In this document: positions 1-8,990 of the stretch, piece by piece
How positions within the stretch are numbered: position 1 is the first letter of the stretch
Layout: each line of letters begins with the position of its first letter
DNA from: Sediminibacterium sp.
Lineage (GTDB): Bacteria; Bacteroidota; Bacteroidia; Chitinophagales; Chitinophagaceae
Length of the DNA stretch: 64,000 bases
Reading direction: 5' to 3'
Assembly: GCA_030726065.1 (NCBI GenBank)
Contig: JANREK010000035.1
Location: 62,001-126,000 of the forward strand
Translations under genes and position numbers: made by a program
The notes under the pieces: generated by a model
Told to the model about the DNA's origin: nothing
What the model saw: only the letters and a program-made list of their open reading frames with translations
Databases searched by the model: none

Positions 1-100
1 TAAATGTATTTCTACTGCAATTAGTTTGTTGTGGACGGAAGAACAAGTACATGAAAAGGGTGCTAAATTTTTACAGGTGTTACAACAAACACTTTCCTAA
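1..100 (+). CDS. C-terminal end of an unidentified gene (5' truncated)
   Basis: The frame is open from the left edge of the window to a TAA at 98-100 and encodes about 32 residues ending in LQVLQQTLS. The segment looks like an amphipathic C-terminal helix, but it is too short to assign to a family. The stop lies 12 bases before the rpoN start, so the two genes probably share a transcript. The upstream part lies outside the window. Confidence 0.5.
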   Translation, partial: KCISTAISLLWTEEQVHEKGAKFLQVLQQTLS

Positions 101-112
101 AAGTTATCACCC

Positions 113-1648
113 ATGTCATTAGGACAGTCATTGCAACAAAGGCAGCTACAGCGTTTATCGCCACAGCAAATTCAATTAATGAAATTGTTGCAAATTCCGT
201 CTGCGCAAATCGAACAAAGAATTAAAGAAGAGATGGAGGAGAATCCTGCATTGGAAATGAATGCAGATTTATTAGATACGGATACATCAGCGGCAGCAGA
301 TGATTTAAATGATGAGTTTTTACAAGGGGCTAATGAGGAAGAAGAGGCGGTACCAGTAGATGAGTTTGAAATGAGCAATGAGGATTTAAATGAATATAAT
401 TATGACGAGGATGTAGCTGATTACAAAACCAAAGATGATTATTACCCAGAATTAGATAATGATGTGGTCATTCCCATTAAAGCGGAAGTGAGTTTGAACG
501 AGCTATTGATCAATCAGTTGAATATGTTAGCATTAGATGAAACTTCTTTTAAAATAGCAGAACAAATTATAGGGAGTTTAGAAGATGATGGTTATTTGCG
601 ACGTGCATTAACATCTATTGCTGATGACTTGGCGTTTAAGCAAAGTATGTGGGTGGAGGAAAAAGACATTGAAAAAATCTTAATTCAAGTACAACAATTT
701 GATCCAGCAGGCATTGCTGCAAGAGATTTGCAGGAGTGTTTATTAATACAATTAAAACGAAAGCAAGCGGATGCCCGAATGGCGAATAGTGTTGATGCAA
801 ATCCTGCAAGATTGGATCCTATTAAATTGGCGATTGTTGTCATCGAAAAGTATTTCGAAGAATTTACGCGTAAACACTATGATAAAATTCAAAAAAGTTT
901 GTATTTAAATGAAATTGAAATTAAGGGGGTGCTGCAGCAAATTTTAAATTTAAATCCAAGGCCAGGTGCGGATACTAATGAATCGCATACCTCTGAAATG
1001 TATATTATACCCGATTTTACAGTAGTCATCAATAATGGTATTGTAGAATTGACCTTAAATAGTCGCAATGCGCCTCCCCTAATCATCAGTGATGATTATA
1101 AAATGATGTTAAAGGAGTATGAGCGCGGTAAAAAGCAAGATAAATCTCAAAAGGAAGCCGTATTTTTCATCAAACAAAAAATTGATGCTGCAAAATGGTT
1201 TATTGAAATGATTCAGCAAAGGCAGCAAACCTTATTGAAAACGATGAAAGCGATTTTAGCCCATCAGCAAAGTTTTTTCACCACAGGGGATACCACGCAG
1301 CTGCGTCCTATGATTTTAAAAGATATAGCGGCTGCCACTGGGCTGGACGTGTCAACCGTAAGTAGGGTAGCGAACAGCAAGTATGTACTTACTGAATTCG
1401 GCACTTATTTGTTAAAATATTTTTTTAGTGAATCACTCACCACTGATTCTGGAGAGGAAGTGAGTACGAAGGAAGTGAAAGCTATATTACTTGAATTTAT
1501 TCAACAAGAAGACAAGCACAAACCATTTAGCGACGATGAGCTAACGCATCAGTTGCAGCAAAGGGGGTACAATATTGCGAGACGTACCGTTGCTAAATAC
1601 AGAGAACAATTAAATATTCCTGTTGCCAGATTGCGAAAGGAACTTTAA
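113..1648 (+). CDS. rpoN: RNA polymerase sigma-54 factor RpoN
   Basis: Encodes the alternative sigma factor that directs core RNA polymerase to -24/-12 promoters and needs AAA+ activators to open DNA. At 511 residues it is at the long end of the family. The glutamine-rich region I (residues 1-49, SLQQRQLQRLSPQQ) is followed by a very acidic region II (about 50-115), a core-binding region, a helix-turn-helix near DVSTVSRVANSKY, and the RpoN box ARRTVAKYRE at about 489-498. All the diagnostic parts are present, so it should be functional. It is followed after 13 bases by a membrane protein gene and then an MMPL exporter, probably one operon. No sigma-54 activator gene lies in the window. Confidence 0.97.
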   Translation: MSLGQSLQQRQLQRLSPQQIQLMKLLQIPSAQIEQRIKEEMEENPALEMNADLLDTDTSAAADDLNDEFLQGANEEEEAVPVDEFEMSNEDLNEYNYDEDVADYKTKDDYYPELDNDVVIPIKAEVSLNELLINQLNMLALDETSFKIAEQIIGSLEDDGYLRRALTSIADDLAFKQSMWVEEKDIEKILIQVQQFDPAGIAARDLQECLLIQLKRKQADARMANSVDANPARLDPIKLAIVVIEKYFEEFTRKHYDKIQKSLYLNEIEIKGVLQQILNLNPRPGADTNESHTSEMYIIPDFTVVINNGIVELTLNSRNAPPLIISDDYKMMLKEYERGKKQDKSQKEAVFFIKQKIDAAKWFIEMIQQRQQTLLKTMKAILAHQQSFFTTGDTTQLRPMILKDIAAATGLDVSTVSRVANSKYVLTEFGTYLLKYFFSESLTTDSGEEVSTKEVKAILLEFIQQEDKHKPFSDDELTHQLQQRGYNIARRTVAKYREQLNIPVARLRKEL

Positions 1649-1661
1649 TCAAATTTAATTT

Positions 1662-2303
1662 ATGCAAAACAATTCCCCCAGTACTTTAACTAAATTTTTT
1701 GGGTATGTCATTTCCTTTATTTTTCATCCCTTATTTGTCCCTACTTATTTTATTTTATATTTAATTAAAGTAGTGCCATTTGAATTTGTTGGAATTACCG
1801 ATTGGCAATTGCAGTTGCGTGTTTTCAGTGTATTTTGGCTAACCGCTTTTTTTCCTGCATTTGCGGTTTTTTTACTTTGGAGATTAAAATTTAGCGAGTC
1901 TATTTTTTTAAGAACACAAAAGGATCGAATTATACCTTATGTCATTGTGATGTTTTTTTATTGGTGGATGTATTATTTAAGTCGCAATTTCTCAGACCAG
2001 CCGATTGTATTAAAATATTTTTATTTTGGTGTTTTCATCGCAAGCGCCTTGGGGCTCATTGTTAATAATTTTATAAAAGTAAGCTTGCATGGCATGGGCA
2101 TTGGAGGCCTGCTTACAGCGGTAATATTCGTTGGGGTAAAATATCCAATCAATAATATCATATGGGATATAGTCATACTATTCATTGCTGGTATTGTGAT
2201 TAGTGCAAGAATGATGGTGAGTGATCATTCAAATAAGGAGCTAACGATTGGTTTAGGTATTGGAATTATTACACAAACACTCGCTTATTTTTGGGTTGGG
2301 TAA
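1662..2303 (+). CDS. Polytopic membrane protein, PAP2-phosphatase-like
   Basis: A 213-residue protein made almost entirely of membrane segments (about six), beginning with a short cytoplasmic stretch and a helix containing FIFHPLFVPTY. Two late motifs, SLHGMG and SARMMVSDHSNKE, resemble the SGH and SRxxxxxHxxxD motifs of type-2 phosphatidic acid phosphatases, but they do not match exactly. The likeness suggests a lipid-phosphate-related role or a degenerate member of that fold; the assignment is inference. It sits 13 bases after rpoN and 15 bases before the MMPL gene, so the three are probably co-transcribed. Confidence 0.55.
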   Translation: MQNNSPSTLTKFFGYVISFIFHPLFVPTYFILYLIKVVPFEFVGITDWQLQLRVFSVFWLTAFFPAFAVFLLWRLKFSESIFLRTQKDRIIPYVIVMFFYWWMYYLSRNFSDQPIVLKYFYFGVFIASALGLIVNNFIKVSLHGMGIGGLLTAVIFVGVKYPINNIIWDIVILFIAGIVISARMMVSDHSNKELTIGLGIGIITQTLAYFWVG

Positions 2304-2318
2304 CATTAAATTAAATCT

Positions 2319-4649
2319 ATGTGGCATAAACTAGCAGAATTCATTTTAAAGTTTAAAGTCTATTGCTTAACCTCTTTATTGGTCATCACCATTGTTATGG
2401 GCTATTTTGCTGCACAAGTAAAATTGAGTTATGAGTTTACAAAAGCCATACCTGATGACAACCCTAAGTTTGTTATCTATAAGGATTTCGTAAAAAAATT
2501 CGGGATTGATGGCGCTACAATTGTGGTGGGCTTTACGACCGAAAAAATGTACACCAAGGAAGTATTTAATCAGGTGCATGAGTTGCATCAACAAATAAAA
2601 CAAATCCCTGCAGTTACCGAAGTATTAAGTGTACCATTTGCCTATGAAATACAAAAGGACAGTATGGAGACTAAATTTAATGTTCATCCTGTATTTTCGG
2701 CGCCTTATCAAAGCGACAGTTTACTATTAGCGGATGCGCAAAAATTTGAAACCTTGCCTTTTTATAAAAATTTAATATACAATAAAGATAGCAATTCGTA
2801 TATCATGGCAGTGAGCTTTGTCCCTGATTCCATAAATACAGGTGCTCGAACTAAGATTATACACTTGTTGGAGGAGAAACTGAATATGTTTTCTAAAAAC
2901 ACTAATTTAAAAATCCACCTAAGTGGCTTGCCCTATATTAGAACCATTATTGCGGATCGCATTAAAAAAGAAATGTTATGGTTTTTAGTAGGTTCACTTT
3001 TGCTATCTGCAATTACATTATTACTTTTTTTCAGATCAATACCCGCCACCTTAATGAGCTTAGCAGTGGTGGCAATGGGCGTTATATGGAGCTTTGGCAC
3101 CATGGTTTTGATGGGGCAAAAAATTACCTTATTGACCGCCTTAATACCGCCATTGGTGGTGGTTATTGGCATACCTAATTGCATCTATTTTTTAAACAAA
3201 TATCATACTGCATATAAGGAGACCAATGATCGTTCCTCCGCCATTATTCAAATGGTCAGTAAAATGGGAATTGTTACTTTGTTTTGTAATATCACAGCAG
3301 CCATTGGATTTTTTGTATTCGCTTTAACCAAAAGTCCATTATTAAAAGAATTTGGTTGGGTATCGGGCATCAATATCATGGCTTTGTTTTTTATCAGTTT
3401 ATTTTTTATACCACCGGTACTGAGCTATTTGAAACCACCTGCCGCGAAACATGTTAAATACTTGGGAAATAAATATTTAACACATGTGTTGGTTAAAATT
3501 GAACGCTGGACCTTTAACCATACGAAATGGGTTTTTGGGATCACTTTAATTTTAGTGGTGTTTTCAATTGTGGGTGTTTTAAAAATAAAAAAAGAAGCAT
3601 TTATTGTTGATGATCTACCCAAGAAGGACAAATTATATACCGATTTAAAATGGTTTGAGCAAAATGCAGGTGGCGTAATGCCATTGGAAATTGTTGTTGA
3701 TACTAAAAAGAAGAATGGGTTAATTCGAAGTACAAAGCCATTGGATCATATTGAAACTTTTCAGCAATTTTTACTGACACAGCCTGAAGTAGGTAAGCCT
3801 TTAGGTTTAACAGAAGGCATCAAATTTGCAAAACAAGCATTTTATGATGGTGATTCCAATTCTTATTCGGTACCGTCAGCTACGGAGATGGCTTTCATTG
3901 CACCTTATTTAAAGCCAGTAGATGACAATGCGAAGCCTCAAGCTAACGCAGCAAAATCACCCACTGCTTTATTAAGTAAATTTATTGATACAGATAAAAG
4001 AGCGACTAGAATCAGTGTGAATATGAAAGATATTGGTAGTGCACAATTGCCTATATTTTTAAAACGCATGGATAGTGCTACCCAAGCTATTTTTGACACA
4101 ACTAACTACCATGTGCAAATTACTGGAAGTAGTGTTACCTTTTTAGAAGGAAGTAATTTTATCATTAAAGGGTTGGGAGAATCCATTTTTTGGGCTTTTT
4201 TATTGATTGCCCTTTGTATGCTATTTTTATTCAGGTCCTTTCCAATTCTCATGTGCTCGCTCGTTCCTAATATAGTGCCATTACTTATAACAGCAGGATG
4301 TATGGGTTGGATAGGCGTGTCATTGAAGCCATCGACCGTTTTAGTATTTAGTGTCGCATTGGGTATTGCTATTGATGTTACCATTCGCTTTTTGGTGAAT
4401 TACAAACAAGAATTACCAAGATTAAATTATCAGGTCAATAGTACATTAATACAAACGATTAAAAATACTGGGATTAGCATTATATATACGTCCATGGTAT
4501 TGGTTGCTGGCTTTGTGATATTTTGTTTTAGTGAATTTGGAGGCACAAAGGCATTAGGATGGCTTACTTCATTAACATTAGTGGTGAGTACGCTAACTAA
4601 TTTAATCTTATTGCCTGCCTTGATAAAAACATTTATTAAGCAGAAATAA
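2319..4649 (+). CDS. MMPL/RND-family exporter
   Basis: A 776-residue inner-membrane protein with the two-fold RND layout. One N-terminal helix (about 14-32) precedes a large periplasmic domain (about 33-215). Five helices follow (about 218-372), then a helix near 403, a second periplasmic domain (about 425-625) and five more helices to the end. The early motif IPDDNPKFVIYKDF is typical of the MMPL/predicted-exporter branch, which moves lipids or hydrophobic compounds using the proton gradient. No membrane-fusion protein or outer-membrane channel is next to it, which fits the MMPL branch better than a tripartite drug pump. The substrate cannot be read from the sequence. The gene is closed by the strong hairpin at 4651-4710. 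Confidence 0.85.
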   Translation: MWHKLAEFILKFKVYCLTSLLVITIVMGYFAAQVKLSYEFTKAIPDDNPKFVIYKDFVKKFGIDGATIVVGFTTEKMYTKEVFNQVHELHQQIKQIPAVTEVLSVPFAYEIQKDSMETKFNVHPVFSAPYQSDSLLLADAQKFETLPFYKNLIYNKDSNSYIMAVSFVPDSINTGARTKIIHLLEEKLNMFSKNTNLKIHLSGLPYIRTIIADRIKKEMLWFLVGSLLLSAITLLLFFRSIPATLMSLAVVAMGVIWSFGTMVLMGQKITLLTALIPPLVVVIGIPNCIYFLNKYHTAYKETNDRSSAIIQMVSKMGIVTLFCNITAAIGFFVFALTKSPLLKEFGWVSGINIMALFFISLFFIPPVLSYLKPPAAKHVKYLGNKYLTHVLVKIERWTFNHTKWVFGITLILVVFSIVGVLKIKKEAFIVDDLPKKDKLYTDLKWFEQNAGGVMPLEIVVDTKKKNGLIRSTKPLDHIETFQQFLLTQPEVGKPLGLTEGIKFAKQAFYDGDSNSYSVPSATEMAFIAPYLKPVDDNAKPQANAAKSPTALLSKFIDTDKRATRISVNMKDIGSAQLPIFLKRMDSATQAIFDTTNYHVQITGSSVTFLEGSNFIIKGLGESIFWAFLLIALCMLFLFRSFPILMCSLVPNIVPLLITAGCMGWIGVSLKPSTVLVFSVALGIAIDVTIRFLVNYKQELPRLNYQVNSTLIQTIKNTGISIIYTSMVLVAGFVIFCFSEFGGTKALGWLTSLTLVVSTLTNLILLPALIKTFIKQK

Positions 4650-4650
4650 A

Positions 4651-4710
4651 AAGAGAATTGAATTACAAATACGGCTAATTGGTTAGCCGTATTTGTAATT
4701 CAATTCTCTT
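4651..4710. terminator. Perfect 28-bp-arm hairpin, bidirectional terminator
   Basis: The arm from 4651 (aagagaattgaattac...) is repeated as its exact reverse complement ending at 4710, with 28 of 28 bases paired around a 4-base loop (ttgg). It starts two bases after the MMPL stop and ends 24 bases before the end of the convergent thioredoxin gene, so it can stop transcription from both sides. The arms are longer than a terminator needs. Confidence 0.85.
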
Positions 4711-4734
4711 AATTTATTAGTGTTGAATTATTTC

Positions 4735-5871
4735 TTACTGAAATAAATTGGCTAATGTTTCTTGTAATGATTGTCCTCTTAATTCGGTCGCAATAATTTT
4801 TCCGGCAGGATCTACTAATACATTAAATGGAATCCCTTCGATTTGATAGGTATTCACAACGCTGCTTTCCCATTTTTTCAAATCACTTAAATGTAGCCAA
4901 TTCAATTTGTCATTAGTAACTGCTTCTAACCAATCTGCTTTGTTATCATCCAATGATATGCCTAGAACGGTGAAATTTTTATTTTTAAACCTTTCATAAG
5001 CCAATACTACATTGGGGTTTTCAGCCCGGCAAGGACCACACCAGCTCGCCCAAAAGTCAACCAGTACATATTTCCCTTTCAAGCTACTTAGGGTAATAAT
5101 TTTACCATTCGCATCCTGCATGGCAATCTCAGGTGCCATTTCGCCAGCATTCAATGGACTAGCCTTTGTATTGGCTTGCACTTGTGCGTTAATTAAATTT
5201 GCAAATTCAATTAGTGGGGTAGCTTTTGTTTTTTCAGCTGCCATTTTTGCTAAAGCCAATATTTTTGCAGCCTCCATCGATCTTAAGCCCAATCCCAAAG
5301 TGTAGTAAATGAATGCTGGGCTAGTTGCACTCGTAATACTGGTCTCTACAAAATCATTTAAGTTTTTTATTTTTTCTACTTTTTGTTTTTGCAACCAAAA
5401 TATAGTGCTGTCTTTGCCGTTTTGCTTTTGAAGTGCATCTAAATTGTAAAGTGTTGCAAACAAAGACGAATCTTTTTGCCTGTATTGTTTTAAAAATTCA
5501 AACAAATTGGATGTGCTATTAGAACCCTTCACGCTATAGCTGGAATAATTAGCGGCATCTGCACTAATTTTAATATTTTCATTATCGTTGATGAAAATGA
5601 TTTCAAATTCCTTGTCTGTAGCCAAGCGGTAAATCCCTTCTTGTTTCGCAATAAACTTAAATTCATAATTTCCTTCCTTATCAATCGTAATTGAATCTAA
5701 GGTTATAATTGCTTTGCCACCATAAGGAACCTCTTGCAAAAGCAATTTTTGATTTTCTGCATTTTTTATGTTTCCAGATACGGTAAAATTACCGCCACTT
5801 TCATTTGTTTTACAACCTGCCAATAAAAGGGTGCAACCGAGGATACCTGAGATAATTAATTTTGAAAGCAT
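4735..5871 (-). CDS. TlpA/ResA-like thiol-disulfide oxidoreductase lipoprotein with DUF4369-like domain
   Basis: A 378-residue lipoprotein. The signal ends in the lipobox LLAGC with the lipidated Cys at position 20. Residues about 30-130 look like the beta-rich DUF4369 domain common in Bacteroidota; a helical linker follows. The C-terminal 130 residues are an AhpC/TSA-TlpA thioredoxin fold with WCGPC at 277-281 and the cis-proline in GIPF near 348. Such proteins act in the periplasm, reducing or rearranging disulfides, for example in cytochrome c maturation. The start lies 25 bases after the gatB stop on the same strand, so it may be expressed from the gatB promoter. Confidence 0.88.
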   Translation of the reverse strand: MLSKLIISGILGCTLLLAGCKTNESGGNFTVSGNIKNAENQKLLLQEVPYGGKAIITLDSITIDKEGNYEFKFIAKQEGIYRLATDKEFEIIFINDNENIKISADAANYSSYSVKGSNSTSNLFEFLKQYRQKDSSLFATLYNLDALQKQNGKDSTIFWLQKQKVEKIKNLNDFVETSITSATSPAFIYYTLGLGLRSMEAAKILALAKMAAEKTKATPLIEFANLINAQVQANTKASPLNAGEMAPEIAMQDANGKIITLSSLKGKYVLVDFWASWCGPCRAENPNVVLAYERFKNKNFTVLGISLDDNKADWLEAVTNDKLNWLHLSDLKKWESSVVNTYQIEGIPFNVLVDPAGKIIATELRGQSLQETLANLFQ

Positions 5872-5896
5872 ATCGTTATTTTTATAAATGATTTTA

Positions 5897-7339
5897 TTAT
5901 TTCAATTTTTGTTCTAAAAGCTGCATGGTAATTTTAGGGTCTGCTTTTCCTTGACTCAACTTTTTTACTTCGCCAGTAAATAGGCCAATCAGTCCCTTTT
6001 TGCCTTTTTTGTATTCAATGATTTTTTCAGGATGCATTAATAACACTTGGTCTACCCATACTTCAATCTCATCGCTTGAATTAGATTGTAATAAATTATT
6101 ACTTTTGGCATATTCTCTAGGAGACTGCATTTGTTGCACTACTGCTTTAAATACTTTACCACTAGCCATTGAAAAACTTAACTCCTTACTTGCAACTAAA
6201 TCTAAAAGTTCCACTAAATAGGGGATAATGGGTAGTAGCGCATTATAGTTGCTATTGGTTTCATTTAAGTATTCTCTGATAGGCCCCAATACCCAGTTCG
6301 CTGCTGATTTGTATTGATTAGTTTGCTTTGTCCATGCTGCATAAAAATTAGCTTCTTCTTTATTTTCACATAGCTGCTCTACATCATAATCCGATAAGGC
6401 ATAATCGCATTTCCATGTATTTTTTAATGCCCCTGGCAATACAGGCATCGCAATTTCAATATCTTGAATATATTGTTGTGTTAATTGAAATGGTGCTAAA
6501 TCCGGGTCTGGGAAATATCTGTAATCATTGGCGTCTTCCTTATCTCTTATTGAAAAAGTAGTATCATTATTTGCATCAAAGCTTCTTGTTTGCTGTAATA
6601 TTGTACCGCCTGTTTCTGTAATGTTAATCAATCTGTCAATTTCAAACTCAATCGCTTTTTTTATATTTCGAATTGAATTTAAATTTTTGACTTCTACTCT
6701 GGTGCCTAATTTCTTATCCCCTTTCAACCTGATGGAAATATTTGCATCACATCGCAAACTACCTTCTTCCATATTGCCATCACAAACTCCAATCCATCTT
6801 ACTAAGCGACGAACTTCAGTTACAAACAAAAAAGCTTCTTGCGCTGAGTGGATACAGGGTTCTGTAACCATCTCCACTAGGGGAGTGCCTGCTCTATTTA
6901 AATCAATATAAGTGTCTAGTGCTGAAGCATCATGAATACTTTTGCCAGCATCTTCTTCCAAATGAATTCGGTTAAGCTGTACTATTTTATCGCCAGCCTC
7001 TCCTTTAATAGTTATAGCACCTCCAACACAAATGGGTGTAGTATGTTGCGTGATTTGATAGCCCTTAGGTAAGTCGGGATAAAAATAATTTTTACGCGCG
7101 AAGTAATTGTTATTTTCAATCTTTGAGCCACAAGCAATTCCTAATTTAATGGCGTATTCAACTGCTTTTACGTTTGTTTTAGGGAGGGTTCCAGGATGGC
7201 CCATGGTGATTGGGCTAATATGGGTATTAGGTTCAGCGCCAAAGGAAGCAGCATCACCACAAAACAACTTACTCTGTGTTGCTAATTGTGCATGAATTTC
7301 TAAACCAATGACCGCTTCATATTTTTCTGCAATTCCCAT
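5897..7339 (-). CDS. gatB: Asp-tRNA(Asn)/Glu-tRNA(Gln) amidotransferase subunit B
   Basis: GatB is the kinase/transfer subunit that activates Glu-tRNA(Gln) or Asp-tRNA(Asn) for amidation in GatCAB. The motif YEAVIGLEIHAQL opens the catalytic cradle domain, and the last 130 residues form the helical YqeY-like tRNA-binding tail. The ORF track starts at 7354, but the Met at 7339 (MGIAEKYEAV) matches the usual family N-terminus and gives 480 residues. A TACTTTTG box ends 4 bases before that ATG, so the longer form would start inside the promoter. gatA and gatC are not in the window. Confidence 0.95.
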   Translation of the reverse strand: MGIAEKYEAVIGLEIHAQLATQSKLFCGDAASFGAEPNTHISPITMGHPGTLPKTNVKAVEYAIKLGIACGSKIENNNYFARKNYFYPDLPKGYQITQHTTPICVGGAITIKGEAGDKIVQLNRIHLEEDAGKSIHDASALDTYIDLNRAGTPLVEMVTEPCIHSAQEAFLFVTEVRRLVRWIGVCDGNMEEGSLRCDANISIRLKGDKKLGTRVEVKNLNSIRNIKKAIEFEIDRLINITETGGTILQQTRSFDANNDTTFSIRDKEDANDYRYFPDPDLAPFQLTQQYIQDIEIAMPVLPGALKNTWKCDYALSDYDVEQLCENKEEANFYAAWTKQTNQYKSAANWVLGPIREYLNETNSNYNALLPIIPYLVELLDLVASKELSFSMASGKVFKAVVQQMQSPREYAKSNNLLQSNSSDEIEVWVDQVLLMHPEKIIEYKKGKKGLIGLFTGEVKKLSQGKADPKITMQLLEQKLK

Positions 7340-7343
7340 GCAG

Positions 7344-7351
7344 CAAAAGTA
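7344..7351 (-). promoter_or_regulatory. -7 box (TACTTTTG) immediately before gatB
   Basis: On the minus strand TACTTTTG matches the Bacteroidota -7 consensus TAnnTTTG exactly and is followed by only ctgc before the ATG. In this phylum transcription usually starts a few bases after the box, which would put the start at or very near the ATG and give a leaderless message. No clear -33 element is visible. Confidence 0.6.
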
Positions 7352-7394
7352 CAATTATTTGGGGCTTAATTTTAGTTTAAATACCCTAAAAAAA

Positions 7395-7434
7395 CGCCCC
7401 GTCTTAATCTGAATGTTCAGAAATAGACGGGGCG
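7395..7434 (-). terminator. Rho-independent terminator of the plug-PDZ gene
   Basis: Arms cgccccgtct and agacggggcg pair perfectly over 10 bases, and an inner 6-base stem (tctgaa/ttcaga) extends the hairpin. Read on the minus strand it is followed by a run of T (gttttttta). It lies just past the stop of the minus-strand gene at 7463. Confidence 0.85.
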
Positions 7435-7462
7435 AAGATGATGAGTTTACTAGGTTTTAATC

Positions 7463-8815
7463 TTACAAATCGGCTGTTTTAAGCTTCTTAGGAATTTTCA
7501 CTTCAATCATAGTTTTTTTACCATTTCTAGTGATATTAAATTTGAATATGGTGCCTTCGGTGGCCCCTTTGATGATTGGCTTAATCCCATCCACATCTTT
7601 CACTTTTTTATCATTCACTTCGGTGATAATATCATCTTCTTTTAGTCCTGCTTTCGCAGCTGGTGAATTTTCACTCACTGATGAAATTTTCACGCCTTCG
7701 TTTTCTTCAATATCTTCCACACTGATGCCTAATTTTGGTTTTTCGATATTACCGAATAAATTATTTAACTCTGGCATTTGCGGAAGTTCAAATCCAAATC
7801 TTTGCATTCCATTATTACCCCTACCTCTTGGTGTGTTGGGGACGAAGTTAGGTTCAATAGTTATTCCTTGATTAGGCATGCTATAACTAAATGATTGTGC
7901 TTTATTTTTTTCTAGTTCGGCAGTCAATTTTGTTTTAGTACCATTTTTTAAAATACTAATTTGTACTTTATCAGCAGGCTTATATTTACCAATAGCTTCA
8001 TACAAATCTTTTGGGCCTGTAATTTTTTCGTCGTTAACATTAGTAATAATATCATCCTTCTTAAGGCCTGCTTTTTCTGCCGGACTTCCTTCGCTAACTT
8101 CATTAATTTTAGCACCTAATTCATTGTCTTCAGATAGTACTCCCAAAAAAGCGGCGTTGCTTTGAGCAGGTGATACAAAAGTTAAACCATTCATATCCAA
8201 TGGCTTACCCTCCACTATTTTCTTTTCTTTACTATTATCACGAGGTGTCATCATTCTTTTTAAAATCACGCCATTTTTGCCTTGGCCATTGATTCTAGGA
8301 TCATTTTCGGACACTTCCTCTCCATTGATGATAATTTTATCTCCATCAATTAATACATTCACTCTTTCTTCAGTCAACTCGCCGTTTTCTTTTTTATCTT
8401 CTTTGTTGTTTTTTAAGCCTTTACCTTCTTTGGTAAGTACTTTTACTGTGACTTCCTTTAGCTCCTTTTCATCTTTGTTGGCGGAAGCATTATTTTTCTT
8501 TTTGGTCGTAATAACAACAACGCCTTTTTCTCCTTTTTTACCATATAAAGCAGTAGCAGAGGCTCCTTTTAAAACATCAATTTTTTCAATATCCTTGGGA
8601 GAAACTTCATTGATGTTTTTGATTTCTTTACCATCCACAATGTATAAAGGAGTTTCACCTTTTACCGCAATGCTAGTGTCTTTCGGAATATTTTTTACAA
8701 CAACAACAGTTGGCTTTCTAAGATCTAATTTTAAGTTTTGTTTTTCACTTGTTTGCGCAAAACTAATTTGTGCAATTACACACGCGATTAAAAAACTGCT
8801 TACTTGCTTGATCAT
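7463..8815 (-). CDS. Secreted protein with SusC/TonB-type plug segment and two PDZ domains
   Basis: A 450-residue exported protein with a signal peptide ending near FAQ (about residue 21). Residues about 48-105 read like the plug of SusC-type TonB receptors: PLYIVDGKEI, then IEKIDVLKGASATALYG and GVVVITTKK. A charged Lys/Glu linker follows. PDZ 1 spans about 218-310 (SPAEKAGLKKDDIITNVND) and PDZ 2 about 358-445 (SPAAKAGLKEDDIITEVND). No beta-barrel and no protease domain are present, so it is neither a receptor nor an HtrA protease. An adaptor or scaffold role in the periplasm is inference. It has its own -7 box and terminator, so it is probably monocistronic. Confidence 0.8.
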   Translation of the reverse strand: MIKQVSSFLIACVIAQISFAQTSEKQNLKLDLRKPTVVVVKNIPKDTSIAVKGETPLYIVDGKEIKNINEVSPKDIEKIDVLKGASATALYGKKGEKGVVVITTKKKNNASANKDEKELKEVTVKVLTKEGKGLKNNKEDKKENGELTEERVNVLIDGDKIIINGEEVSENDPRINGQGKNGVILKRMMTPRDNSKEKKIVEGKPLDMNGLTFVSPAQSNAAFLGVLSEDNELGAKINEVSEGSPAEKAGLKKDDIITNVNDEKITGPKDLYEAIGKYKPADKVQISILKNGTKTKLTAELEKNKAQSFSYSMPNQGITIEPNFVPNTPRGRGNNGMQRFGFELPQMPELNNLFGNIEKPKLGISVEDIEENEGVKISSVSENSPAAKAGLKEDDIITEVNDKKVKDVDGIKPIIKGATEGTIFKFNITRNGKKTMIEVKIPKKLKTADL

Positions 8816-8849
8816 ATTTTTATATTTAAATAAAGAGGTATTTGTCCAA

Positions 8850-8857
8850 CAAATGTA
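8850..8857 (-). promoter_or_regulatory. -7 box (TACATTTG) of the plug-PDZ gene
   Basis: TACATTTG on the minus strand matches TAnnTTTG exactly and lies 34 bases before the ATG at 8815, implying a leader of about 30 bases. The -33 element is not obvious. Confidence 0.5.
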
Positions 8858-8939
8858 GGGAATTTAATTAACTACGAAATAATTCGCAAATGTTAAATTT
8901 TAGTCAATTTGAAGATTTAGGAAAGTTGCCCCAAAAAAT

Positions 8940-8968
8940 AAAGCCTTATCAATAATTGATAAGGCTTT
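8940..8968 (-). terminator. Rho-independent terminator of alaS
   Basis: Perfect 12-base arms (aaagccttatca / tgataaggcttt) around a 5-base loop, followed on the minus strand by tattttttgg. It lies 22 bases past the alaS stop. Confidence 0.85.
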
Positions 8969-8990
8969 GATTATTAACTAGATAGTTCAA

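Noticed and set aside
8277-8858. 193-codon ORF opposite the plug-PDZ gene
   Set aside because: Mirror of a Lys/Glu-rich coding region; low-complexity Ser/Phe/Leu sequence with no family likeness.
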